A DNA stretch of 6,138 nucleotides from positions 1 through 6,138 of the forward strand of contig CAKZZR010000067.1 of the NCBI GenBank assembly GCA_937885475.1. The letters run 5' to 3'. This stretch comes from an uncultured Treponema sp. (GTDB lineage: Bacteria; Spirochaetota; Spirochaetia; Treponematales; Treponemataceae). Below are positions 1 through 5,086 of this stretch, in pieces. The notes under the pieces are model-generated. The model was given only the letters and a program-made list of their open reading frames with translations. It had not been told where the DNA came from and did not search any database. The position numbers and the translations under genes are program-made. Position 1 is the first letter of the stretch, and each line of letters opens with the position of its first letter.

Positions 1-371
1 TCAAAAAACTGTTTAGCCTTAGAAACAATTGCATCAAAGACAGGTCTGATTCTCAGATGATAACTCCAGACTCCTTCCTTGGATTCTGGAGTAGGAAGCT
101 GTGGAAAGTCAGCATTCTGAAACTTTTCGGATTTCATATACTCATCGTATTGCTCCACAGCCTTCTGACTTGCACCTTCCTTTTCCTGTTCAAACACAAC
201 CTTCTCATTTTGGAAAGCCCGCTTTTTATCAAGGAAATCATCATCCCTCTGATTCTGGGAAATTCTCTGTTCTTCAAGTCGCTCTCCTTCTTTCTTTTGA
301 TTTTCCGCAATTCGCTCCAAAGGTTCTGCACAACTGCTGATAGGTCTTTTCAAAGATATTTGAATCAAATT
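1..371 (-). CDS. Partial, unrecognised coiled-coil-rich protein running off the left edge
   Basis: One minus-strand frame stays open from the terminator at 372-414 to the window edge, with no stop codon in over 110 codons. The composition looks coding. A charged stretch (ENQKKEGERLEEQRISQ, then FEQEKEGASQKAVEQYDEYM) is likely helical or coiled coil. It is followed by a more globular part containing FPQLPTPESKEGVW and HLRIRPVFDAIVSKAKQFF. I do not recognise the family. No good start codon or ribosome site is visible: the first in-frame ATG is deep inside (EYMKSEK), and the frame continues upstream through the terminator of the preceding gene, where it is surely not translated. The 5' end may have been lost when the upstream module was inserted, or it may carry a frameshift. 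The 3' end lies outside the window. That it is or was coding is fairly likely; its function is unknown. Confidence 0.5.
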
Positions 372-414
372 AAAAAAGGCTTTCAAAACCGACAAAGCAG
401 AATTGAAAGCCTTT
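372..414 (-). terminator. Rho-independent terminator after the AlbA_2/ATPase gene
   Basis: On the minus strand, AAAGGCTTTCAA (414-403) pairs perfectly over 12 bp with TTGAAAGCCTTT (386-375) around a 16-nt loop. The stem runs into a tract of six T (377-372). It begins 5 bases after the TAA stop of the gene at 420-2083. The plus-strand side lacks a comparable T tract, so it should act on minus-strand transcripts and isolate the coding frame further left. Confidence 0.87.
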
Positions 415-419
415 GTAGT

Positions 420-1421
420 TTAATCCTTTATTTTGTAATTAGCATACTTTCCTTTTTGGTTAGGAACAAGTTTTCCTTCTGTAAGTAACTTTTTAATTTG
501 CGAATAAGCCTGGTCACTTGTAAGCTTTAGTAAATCCATTACATCTTCTTTTGTAATTATTCCATCCTGCTGCTTAGCAAGTTTAAGAATCAGTTCTGGA
601 TAGCGAACTGCATCAATATCCGTCTGTCTAACATATTTTGCACTTTCGTTATTCTGCTTATAAACTTTTGCACTCAGAATGTAAGAACGATGAGCTCCAT
701 TTCCAATTGCTTCTACAAGTCCGGCTTCAACAAGATTTTCTATTGTGGTAATTGTACGAGTTTTATTAATATGGACAACTTCACTTAATCTTTCTATATT
801 TACTCTGCGTTCACTGCGAATGGTAGAAAGAATCATCAATGCATTTATTGAAAGAGGGCGGTCTCTTCTGTTCTGTTCATCAGCTATCATCTTTGTAAAC
901 TGCATATCAGGATTTGCACGTGGCACAAAAAGCTTAACTATTGATGATGTACTTTCTGAATAATCAGGCCAAGGGCGTCCGTAAAGAATTGAACCTTCGT
1001 AAATCCTATCGATACCACGTCCGGTTTTTTCAACCATGCCAGTACGTTTTAATACGTCTGATAAGCAAGGATTTCTTCCATGAGGTTCAACGGAAATTAA
1101 GTTTTCTGCATTTACACCTTCGATGAATCCACCCTGGCTAGAAATTGTCATTCCTTCGTCATCGATTAAAACTCTGACTTGGCCTAACTGTGTATAATCA
1201 CGGTGACCAAAAGCATTTAATAAACCTTCGCGGAATGCTGCAAGGGTGAACTCTGGAACAGGAATCCGGAAAAGACCGTACTCCATTTCTTTTTCAGGAT
1301 TCCAGGCTGTAAAGTAAGTTGAAAATCTTTCAAAAATTTTACCTACAGGTTCGTTTGAAGTTTCGTTTATTTTTACATTTGTTCCTGATAAAACTTGAAA
1401 TGATGCTCTGTAGGTTGGCAT
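420..1421 (-). CDS. C-terminal part of a frameshifted AlbA_2/divergent-ATPase putative regulator (ATP-binding and winged-helix half)
   Basis: Second half of a broken gene. The ATG at 1421 is probably not a true start, because family-like sequence continues upstream in the same frame (KGKTGPTGTGWLFLGKTES then LKRF) as far as the break near 1490. Visible parts, numbered from this ATG: a strand-rich lead-in (YRASFQVLSGTNVKINE); a GHKL-like divergent ATPase domain (HATPase_c_4/AAA_4 type) with REGLLNAFGHRDY at about 64-76 and TGMVEKTGRGIDRI at about 127-140; then two winged-helix-like segments, about 190-250 (LSINALMILSTI, NKTRTITTIENLVEAGLVE) and about 280-330 (ITKEDVMDLLKLTSDQAYSQIKKLL, ending GKYANYKIKD). 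Family proteins are usually annotated as putative transcriptional regulators or ATP-binding proteins, and their biochemistry is poorly known. The stop codon is followed at once by a strong terminator. The domain call is from memory of the family and is fairly secure; the exact role is not. Confidence 0.8.
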   Translation of the reverse strand: MPTYRASFQVLSGTNVKINETSNEPVGKIFERFSTYFTAWNPEKEMEYGLFRIPVPEFTLAAFREGLLNAFGHRDYTQLGQVRVLIDDEGMTISSQGGFIEGVNAENLISVEPHGRNPCLSDVLKRTGMVEKTGRGIDRIYEGSILYGRPWPDYSESTSSIVKLFVPRANPDMQFTKMIADEQNRRDRPLSINALMILSTIRSERRVNIERLSEVVHINKTRTITTIENLVEAGLVEAIGNGAHRSYILSAKVYKQNNESAKYVRQTDIDAVRYPELILKLAKQQDGIITKEDVMDLLKLTSDQAYSQIKKLLTEGKLVPNQKGKYANYKIKD

Positions 1422-1429
1422 AAAGCGTT

Positions 1430-2083
1430 TTAAACTTTCAGTTTTTCCAAGGAAAAGCCATCCTGTCCCAGTAGGTCCTGTCTTACCCTTTCCTGCTCAA
1501 CAAAGTGAAGGGCTTTATAAAAATCTTCCTTATTCAATTCAAGCAAAGATTTATCACTTCCAGGGTTATTTTTTACAATACTTCTAAGATGTTCAAATTC
1601 CAGAATATCTAAATCTTCTTCTGTTGCACCTTCAACTGGCTGTGTAGAAAAATCAAGCAGACTTAATTCTGATAATCGGCTTGGAATTTCATACGGGAAC
1701 AAAGGAACTGCTTCTGGAGAACCGTCAAATTTTAATCTGCGACGTAAGGTTTTTCCGCTTGAAGTTGCTGTAACTGTTCTTGCTTTTGGAACTTCAATTT
1801 GGAGTATATCTATTTTCTCTTCAGTTATAACTTCAGCCCTTGTTGAAATTGACGGAACAGTGCTGTTTGCAATTAAAGCCATTACACCAATAGAATCTTT
1901 ATGCTGTTTTGTAAGTCCAGTTATATCTCCATTGTCTTCAACTCCAACATAAATTATACCGCCTTCAGCATTAGCCATCCCAACGACAGCTTCAATTAAT
2001 TCAGAGTCTGGTAATCCATTTTTTTCCTTTGTATCTGATTTAAACTCAGTAAAAAGGTCTTCTTTTACAGGTATTGTTCTCAT
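1430..2083 (-). CDS. N-terminal part of the same frameshifted gene (Schlafen/AlbA_2 DNA-binding domain)
   Basis: The start ATG at 2083-2081 is supported by AAAAGGG (2096-2090) six bases upstream and by a promoter further up. The fragment opens with the AlbA_2 (Schlafen-like) fold: EFKSDTKEKNGLPDSELIEA at about 13-32, then MANAEGGIIYVGVEDNGDITGL at about 36-57, and a strand-rich continuation to LRRRLKFDGSPEAVPLFPYE at about 113-132. Family members bind nucleic acid through this domain and carry an ATPase-like domain behind it. Here the frame is lost after about residue 196 (HFVEQ); the remaining residues, to KLKV, are probably out-of-frame translation. Restoring one base near 1486-1495 would join HFVEQ to GKGKTGPTGTGWLFLGK and give one protein of about 554 residues, a usual length for such proteins. 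It is therefore either a recent pseudogene or a sequencing error in a short G/A run. The upstream inverted repeats suggest it was regulated, possibly by its own product. Confidence 0.8.
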   Translation of the reverse strand: MRTIPVKEDLFTEFKSDTKEKNGLPDSELIEAVVGMANAEGGIIYVGVEDNGDITGLTKQHKDSIGVMALIANSTVPSISTRAEVITEEKIDILQIEVPKARTVTATSSGKTLRRRLKFDGSPEAVPLFPYEIPSRLSELSLLDFSTQPVEGATEEDLDILEFEHLRSIVKNNPGSDKSLLELNKEDFYKALHFVEQERVRQDLLGQDGFSLEKLKV

Positions 2084-2089
2084 AATATT

Positions 2090-2132
2090 CCCTTTTAATT
2101 CGATTATAATACGGTTTAACTCGGTTTGTCGA
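2090..2132 (-). promoter_or_regulatory. Sigma70-type promoter and ribosome site for the AlbA_2/ATPase gene
   Basis: On the minus strand, -35 TCGACA (2132-2127, one mismatch to TTGACA), an 18-bp spacer, -10 TATAAT (2108-2103), then the ribosome site AAAAGGG (2096-2090), six bases before the ATG. The -35 box and part of the spacer lie inside the inverted repeat at 2117-2136, so a protein bound there would block RNA polymerase. Confidence 0.65.
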
Positions 2133-2193
2133 GTTAAAATAAAATTCTAACTCAGTATACCGAGTTAAACCGAGTTAGATTCCGAGTTAGAAT
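2117..2193. promoter_or_regulatory. Operator-like cluster of CGAGTTA repeats
   Basis: Two 20-bp inverted repeats built from the same heptamer, TAACTCG-6 nt-CGAGTTA (2117-2136) and TAACTCa-6 nt-CGAGTTA (2148-2167), have centres 31 bp apart, about three helical turns. Two more direct CGAGTTA copies follow at 2171-2177 and 2183-2189. A 10-bp outer inverted repeat (ATTCTAACTC 2144-2153, GAGTTAGAAT 2184-2193) spans the right part. The first repeat overlaps the -35 region of the leftward promoter. This is the usual layout of a repressor-binding region. The bound protein is unknown; the product of the downstream gene, which has winged-helix segments, is a natural candidate by inference. Confidence 0.7.
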
Positions 2194-2311
2194 TATGCAA
2201 TTCCAAACCTCTGCGAAATCCGCGCTGCATCTTCCTCTGAAAGATTGAGTTCTCCAAGTTCCAGCTTTGCAATCCGCTTGTCTTTAAGAATCTGTCCTTT
2301 TTAGCCGCCAT
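2193..2311 (-). pseudogene. Short gene remnant ending ELNLSEEDAARISQRFGIA
   Basis: A minus-strand frame ending at TAA (2195-2193) reads QILKDKRIAKLELGELNLS then EEDAARISQRFGIA, which looks like the helical C-terminus of a real protein. It is closed upstream by TAA after only about 33 codons. A second frame starts at ATG 2311-2309 (MAAKKDR) and would join it if one base were gained or lost near 2295. It may be a decayed small gene or the tail of the degraded genes to its right. I do not recognise the family. Its stop codon touches the operator cluster of the next gene. Confidence 0.4.
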
Positions 2312-2315
2312 ACGT

Positions 2316-2352
2316 CCGGTCAAGGCTCGCTTCGCTCAAGGCCTTGACTCGG
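2316..2352. repeat. GC-rich inverted repeat (hairpin)
   Basis: CCG plus GTCAAGGC (2316-2326) pairs with GCCTTGAC plus CGG (2341-2348 and 2350-2352), with one bulged T at 2349 and a 14-nt loop. The arms are GC-rich in AT-rich surroundings and no T tract follows on either strand, so it is not a classical terminator. It could be a dispersed intergenic element or an insertion scar, since it interrupts the fragment to its right. Confidence 0.55.
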
Positions 2353-2355
2353 TCG

Positions 2356-2468
2356 TTTGACAGGTGTCCAAAATTGTACACCCGTCATAAACCTCGAATG
2401 TCCATCAACAATGATATAAGCCTCAGTCACGATAATAGGGGGCGCGATTTATCAAATCCGTTCAGATT
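2356..2468 (-). pseudogene. Possible ParB-N-like gene fragment, frameshifted
   Basis: Minus-strand reading gives NLNGFDKSRP, then, after a one-base shift in the run of five G at 2438-2442, PIIVTEAYIIVDGHSRFM followed by TGVQFWTPVK. The order NGFDKSRP-PIIV-YIIVDGHSRF resembles the N-terminal core of ParB/Srx-like proteins (ENGF..PIIV...YIIVDGH.R). DDE integrase cores also carry a D-x-x-S-R-x-x-x-G pattern (DGHSRFMTG), so a transposase fragment is an alternative. There is no start codon, and the frame ends at the hairpin at 2316-2352. The piece is too short and broken to be functional. Confidence 0.35.
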
Positions 2469-2477
2469 AAAAAATCT

Positions 2478-2510
2478 AAAAAAATTGCTCCAAGTATTCG
2501 CAATTTTTTA
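2478..2510. terminator. AT-rich, possibly bidirectional terminator-like hairpin
   Basis: AAAAAATTGC (2479-2488) and GCAATTTTTT (2500-2509) form a perfect 10-bp inverted repeat around an 11-nt loop. Each strand ends in a run of six or seven T. The GC part of the stem is short (TTGC/GCAA), so strength is uncertain. It lies between the integrase remnant and the ParB-like fragment and may have ended an older transcription unit. Confidence 0.5.
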
Positions 2511-2531
2511 TCGCATTTTTCTATATTGAAT

Positions 2532-2918
2532 ATCAAAACAATTATTCTGGGTGAACTCGTTGTGGTATGCCCATTTGAGAGGAATTGTGATTGTTTCGAT
2601 AATTGAGTTTACAGTTTTTGGAGCAAGCTTCTGTGCTTCGTCACTTGAAAAGAATGCATCAACATCTTTTCATGTAATTTCTGCAACACACTTTCCGGCA
2701 AGGCGAGGAATTCAATAGAGGCGGGTTCTGCTTAAAAGGGTAGCGCAGTACTGACGGTGGATTGACTGTTTCTTACCCAGTTTTTCTTTTACATAAGGTG
2801 ACTTATCATAATCCCAGAAGTTTTCAAGAAAGTCTTCAATCGGGATGCTGCCTTTAGAAGTTTTAGGGCCTGACTTCACCTCACTAAGACCGTAAACTGC
2901 TTTACTTAAAGCGTTTAC
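2532..2918 (-). pseudogene. Degraded tyrosine recombinase (phage/ICE-type integrase), N-terminal half only
   Basis: One minus-strand frame reads ALSKAVYGLSEVKSGPKTS, KGSIPIEDFLENFWDYDKS, PYVKEKLGKKQSIHRQYCA, TLLSRTRLY-stop-IPRLAGKCVAEIT-stop-KDVDAFFSSDEAQKLAPKT, VNSIIETITIPLKWAYHNE and FTQNNCFD. This matches the layout of the SAM-like core-binding domain of tyrosine recombinases: a linker rich in SGPKTSKGS, the aromatic FWDYDKSPYV segment, then the helices around APKTVNSIIETITIPLKWA. Two TGA codons (2714-2712 and 2672-2670) interrupt it; the first stands where a Trp is expected. The catalytic domain with its Arg/His/Tyr residues is absent, and the frame has no start codon. It cannot encode an active enzyme. 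It is the clearest sign that an integrating element once acted here, next to a tRNA gene. Confidence 0.75.
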
Positions 2919-2923
2919 TTAAA
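2899..2923. repeat. 13-bp-period tandem duplication of TTTACTTAAA
   Basis: TTTACTTAAA occurs at 2901-2910 and 2914-2923, each preceded by GC or GCG, as a two-copy tandem repeat at the 5' limit of the integrase remnant. It may be a slippage or excision scar. No function is evident. Confidence 0.5.
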
Positions 2924-3131
2924 TTAGTAATTTGAATCACGCTAAGCCCTACTTGATTGGGTTTAGTAGTGTGCCAACTATATATAACATAAAGAATTAG
3001 CAGTATAGCGGAGGCAGGGGCACAACTCGCCGTTACAGTCGCAAACATCGTGTCTGCTCCTTCCTCGGCGGCTGCATTCGTTCACACCGCTTCGAGTCCT
3101 TTATGGAATAATTATCAAAAATGTTTAAAAT
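2924..3131. other. Non-coding stretch with a hairpin, a GC-rich island and a tRNA-3'-end-like sequence
   Basis: No recognisable gene. CTAAGCCC (2942-2949) pairs with GGGTTTAG (2959-2966), allowing one G-U pair. A GC-rich island lies at about 3005-3100. It contains a 15-bp sequence (3004-3018) that matches 14 bases of the tRNA 3' boundary at 3167-3181. On the minus strand the island also holds AAGGAG eight bases before ATG 3048-3046, opening a 48-codon frame to TAA at 2904-2902 whose residues 14-25 (SAILLILYVIYS) are hydrophobic. I know no family for that peptide, and it may be fortuitous. Confidence 0.4.
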
Positions 3132-3162
3132 AAAAAAACGCTCGCATTCTCTTGCAAGCGTT
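3132..3162 (-). terminator. Intrinsic terminator of the tRNA-fMet gene
   Basis: On the minus strand, AACGCTTGCA (3162-3153) pairs with TGCGAGCGTT (3146-3137) over 10 bp with one G-T wobble and a 6-nt loop. It runs into a tract of seven T (3138-3132). It begins 7 bases after the tRNA discriminator base, so the tRNA is a self-contained single-gene unit. Confidence 0.9.
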
Positions 3163-3168
3163 CTGTTA

Positions 3169-3241
3169 TAGCGGGGGCAGGACTCGAACCTGCGGCCTCC
3201 GGGTTATGAGCCCGACGAGCTGCCAACTGCTCTACCCCGCG
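3169..3241 (-). tRNA. Initiator tRNA-fMet (anticodon CAT)
   Basis: A complete cloverleaf of 73 nt without encoded CCA. Acceptor 5' strand CGCGGGG; D arm GAGC-AGTTGGCA-GCTC; anticodon arm TCGGG-CTCATAA-CCCGG; variable AGGCC; T arm GCAGG-TTCGAGT-CCTGC; acceptor 3' strand CCCCGCT; discriminator A. Two features mark it as the initiator rather than elongator Met or Ile2. The first acceptor pair is a mismatch (C1 opposite T72; E. coli has C1-A72), and three consecutive G-C pairs close the anticodon stem (GGG/CCC). Much of the sequence is identical to E. coli tRNA-fMet as I remember it. In the cell it would be charged with Met, formylated, and delivered to the ribosomal P site. It has its own promoter and terminator and looks functional. 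Its place between an integrase remnant and an iteron array is unusual. Confidence 0.95.
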
Positions 3242-3256
3242 TCGTAATGTGAGTGA

Positions 3257-3285
3257 ATCATATAAAAATTGCTTGTCTTTGTCAA
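3257..3285 (-). promoter_or_regulatory. Near-consensus sigma70 promoter of tRNA-fMet
   Basis: On the minus strand, -35 TTGACA (3285-3280, perfect), a 17-bp spacer, and -10 TATGAT (3262-3257, one mismatch). The -10 ends 15 bases before the tRNA 5' end at 3241, leaving a leader of only a few nucleotides. The first iteron of the origin array begins about 70 bp upstream of the -35. Confidence 0.9.
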
Positions 3286-3354
3286 GGCAAAGCTCTTTAA
3301 TAATTCGTTTTTTTTTCTGTTTTTTAAAAGAATATGGAGCGACTGTACGCATAA

Positions 3355-3999
3355 GTAACAAATTCTCAACGATTTTTCACAAATCGGGGAACTTTGGTAA
3401 CAAATTCTCAACGACTATTCTGTCAGCATGTATACTTTTATAGTCAAATTTTGCGACGCAAGCCTTCATAATCAATAAAAAATGGTAACAAATTTTCAAC
3501 GGGAACAAGAAAATGCACTACCCTAGCCTTTTTACAGCAATTTTTCCCTGTCCTACCCTCTTTTCAGCCTTGTTTATCATAAAAATTCAATGGTAACAAA
3601 CTTTCAACGTAATTTTTAGTAACAAATTTTCAACGAAAGCTGAATATCCATATAATTTTTCAAGAATGCTGCCTTAAAGTAACAGAATTTCAACGGTTTT
3701 TCACAAAATGCTGAATTTTGGTAACAAATTTTCAACGGAAATGAACTATCTTTCCATATATGCTGGCAAAAAATGCTAGATTTTTGTTCCAGAATCTCAA
3801 CGTTATTCCACTATTTTACCATGAAAAGTAACAATTACCCAACGTTTTTAAACAGATTCCTGTTGAAAACTTCAAAAATGGTAACAAAAAACCAACAATT
3901 AAAAGCATTCTTATAATTCTTTGTTTTACAATGACTTACAACGTCAGCGCAAAAACATTGGTAACAACATCTCAACGAAATCGTAACAAATTCTCAATA
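3355..3999 (+). repeat. Array of about twelve 17-bp direct iterons (candidate replication origin and/or centromere)
   Basis: Consensus GTAACAAATTyTCAACG. Starts with no mismatch: 3355, 3397, 3485, 3619, 3721. One mismatch: 3593. Two: 3679, 3961, 3983. Weaker copies: 3828 (three), 3786 (four), 3881 (five). A further very degenerate candidate ends in ACAACG at 3943. All lie in the same orientation with irregular spacing, but three neighbouring pairs (3355/3397, 3679/3721, 3786/3828) are exactly 42 bp apart. The ends GTAACA and CAACG are the best conserved parts. No open frame of note is present. Such arrays beside a rep gene are the binding sites of plasmid Rep initiators; a binding site for the ribbon-helix-helix partition protein is the alternative. 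Which protein binds cannot be told from sequence. Confidence 0.9.
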
Positions 4000-4075
4000 T
4001 CTTCTATATAAACAAATAGACTACAAATAGTTTAAATAAAAAACAAATAGTAGGTTTGATAAAAATGTAAAAAAA
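4000..4075. other. AT-rich candidate DNA-unwinding element with three ACAAATAG repeats
   Basis: This stretch is under about 20% G+C by eye, the most AT-rich in the window, and sits between the last direct iteron and the inverted iteron at 4076. It holds three exact ACAAATAG copies at 4012-4019, 4023-4030 and 4043-4050 (steps of 11 and 20 bp, near one and two helical turns). Iteron plasmids typically place an AT-rich repeated segment beside the iterons as the melting site; the assignment here is by analogy. Confidence 0.55.
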
Positions 4076-4092
4076 CGTTGAAAATTTGTTAC
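4076..4092 (-). repeat. Inverted iteron copy downstream of the replication gene
   Basis: CGTTGAAAATTTGTTAC is an exact reverse complement of the iteron GTAACAAATTTTCAACG. It ends 8 bases before the rep stop codon at 4101-4103. It bounds the AT-rich segment on the side opposite the direct array, so the putative melting region is flanked by convergent Rep-type sites. Confidence 0.85.
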
Positions 4093-4100
4093 TCTCCTTT

Positions 4101-5084
4101 CTATAGAATAGTCGTTACGAGCATGTAATGCGTATCCTTTTCATCAATGACGCTTCTGCTTTTGGAGAATGTTATTCCTGAATTGTCCTCCGCAATGCTC
4201 ACGTTCAAATCAGTGTAATACTGTTTTTTTATCGTATTTATCTGTTCCTTGATGTAATTCCAGTTTACGCGCTCCTCAGACTCGTAGGAATCCTTGCCTT
4301 CCTTTACCGGCATGAACTGATCGACCAGAGATTTTCGGGTAATGAACAGTGGCTCAGTTATGCTGTTGTTGCGGTATACGAACCACGTATACAGGTCTTT
4401 TCCCACGACGCTTTTTATGTCCTTGTAAACGGTATAATTAATCGGAACGGCATGTTTTTGCGAAAGTTCCACGAATTTGTCAGAAAGGACGATTCTGAAG
4501 CCAACACTTTTTTTGTCCTTACCCTCCTCTTCCAAATCCATGTACGTCATGGATTCAAAGAACGGAATGATACCGGTTGACTTCATGGTTGCGGTAACCT
4601 CTCCGTCAAGATTTTCTGTCTCGTCAAACAAATCCTTGAAAAGGTACTTCTGCGCAATCTTCGTCTTCTTTTCCTTGAATACGAATGAAGCGCCGGAATA
4701 GCATTCAAGCTGCTCTTTTATTTCCTTTCCGCGCTGCTTTGGAAGCTGAAGCTCATCCAAAAGCGACTGGAGTGTCTTGAACTCAAGAACGACGGGCTTT
4801 CCTTCCTTTGCATTCTTCTCAAGAACTGCATGGGTCGTAAGGATTGAAAGCAGAAGCCGGCCGTTTTTTCCGAACGGAACCTTGAAGTCGCTCGTAATGC
4901 GGAACGAGATGTTGTTGTAGTCACGCTGAAAAAGGTTCTTCTTTACGTCCTTCAGCGGAAGCGCCGCCGCAATGAACGGACTTGCCAGATAGCTCTTGTA
5001 TTCAATCAGTCTTTTTTCCTGAGAGAAGTATTCCTCCGGAAAAAGTGACTGCTGGTAGTCCTCTGTATCATTCTGTCTTTCCAT
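4101..5084 (-). CDS. repA: Plasmid replication initiator, RepA_C family
   Basis: A 327-residue protein. The core matches the RepA_C-type plasmid initiator family: FKVPFGKNGRLLLSILTTHA (about 67-86), then KTLQSLLDELQLPKQRGKEI (103-122) and QLECYSGASFVFKEK (125-139), and later VELSQKHAVPINYTVYKDIK (205-224) with DLYTWFVYR (230-238). In this family the protein binds origin iterons, opens the origin and recruits the host replication machinery. The ATG at 5084-5082 is favoured by GGAAGGA (5100-5094), nine bases upstream, and lies 2 bases after the stop of the RHH gene, so it is the last gene of a parA-RHH-rep operon. The iteron array starts immediately beyond its stop codon. An iteron-like sequence at 5112-5128, just ahead of its start, could allow self-repression. 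The length is normal and no defect is seen. The family assignment is from motif order by eye. Confidence 0.82.
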   Translation of the reverse strand: MERQNDTEDYQQSLFPEEYFSQEKRLIEYKSYLASPFIAAALPLKDVKKNLFQRDYNNISFRITSDFKVPFGKNGRLLLSILTTHAVLEKNAKEGKPVVLEFKTLQSLLDELQLPKQRGKEIKEQLECYSGASFVFKEKKTKIAQKYLFKDLFDETENLDGEVTATMKSTGIIPFFESMTYMDLEEEGKDKKSVGFRIVLSDKFVELSQKHAVPINYTVYKDIKSVVGKDLYTWFVYRNNSITEPLFITRKSLVDQFMPVKEGKDSYESEERVNWNYIKEQINTIKKQYYTDLNVSIAEDNSGITFSKSRSVIDEKDTHYMLVTTIL

Positions 5085-5086
5085 TG

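Noticed and set aside
57..488. Plus-strand hydrophobic 143-codon frame
   Set aside because: It lies opposite the coding-like minus frame and the terminator and runs into the AlbA_2/ATPase gene; its Leu/Phe richness is the complement of Lys/Glu codons.
1430..1495. Programmed -1 frameshift in the AlbA_2/ATPase gene
   Set aside because: No in-frame X XXY YYZ slippery heptamer or evident downstream stem is seen at the point where homology changes frame; a one-base indel explains it.
2344..2529. Plus-strand 61-codon frame
   Set aside because: It has no recognisable motif, and it overlaps the terminator-like hairpin and the fragment with better protein similarity on the other strand.
2670..2714. 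TGA recoded as Trp in the integrase frame
   Set aside because: parA ends at TGA, overlapping the RHH start, and intact genes here encode Trp as TGG. The integrase also lacks its catalytic domain, so decay is simpler.
3125..3361. Minus-strand open frame of 78 codons across the tRNA region
   Set aside because: It overlaps the whole tRNA, its promoter and its terminator; the open frame is a by-product of structured RNA sequence.
3355..3999. CRISPR array
   Set aside because: The repeats are 17 bp and diverged, and the gaps vary from 5 to over 90 bp; no cas gene is present. The layout fits iterons beside a rep gene.
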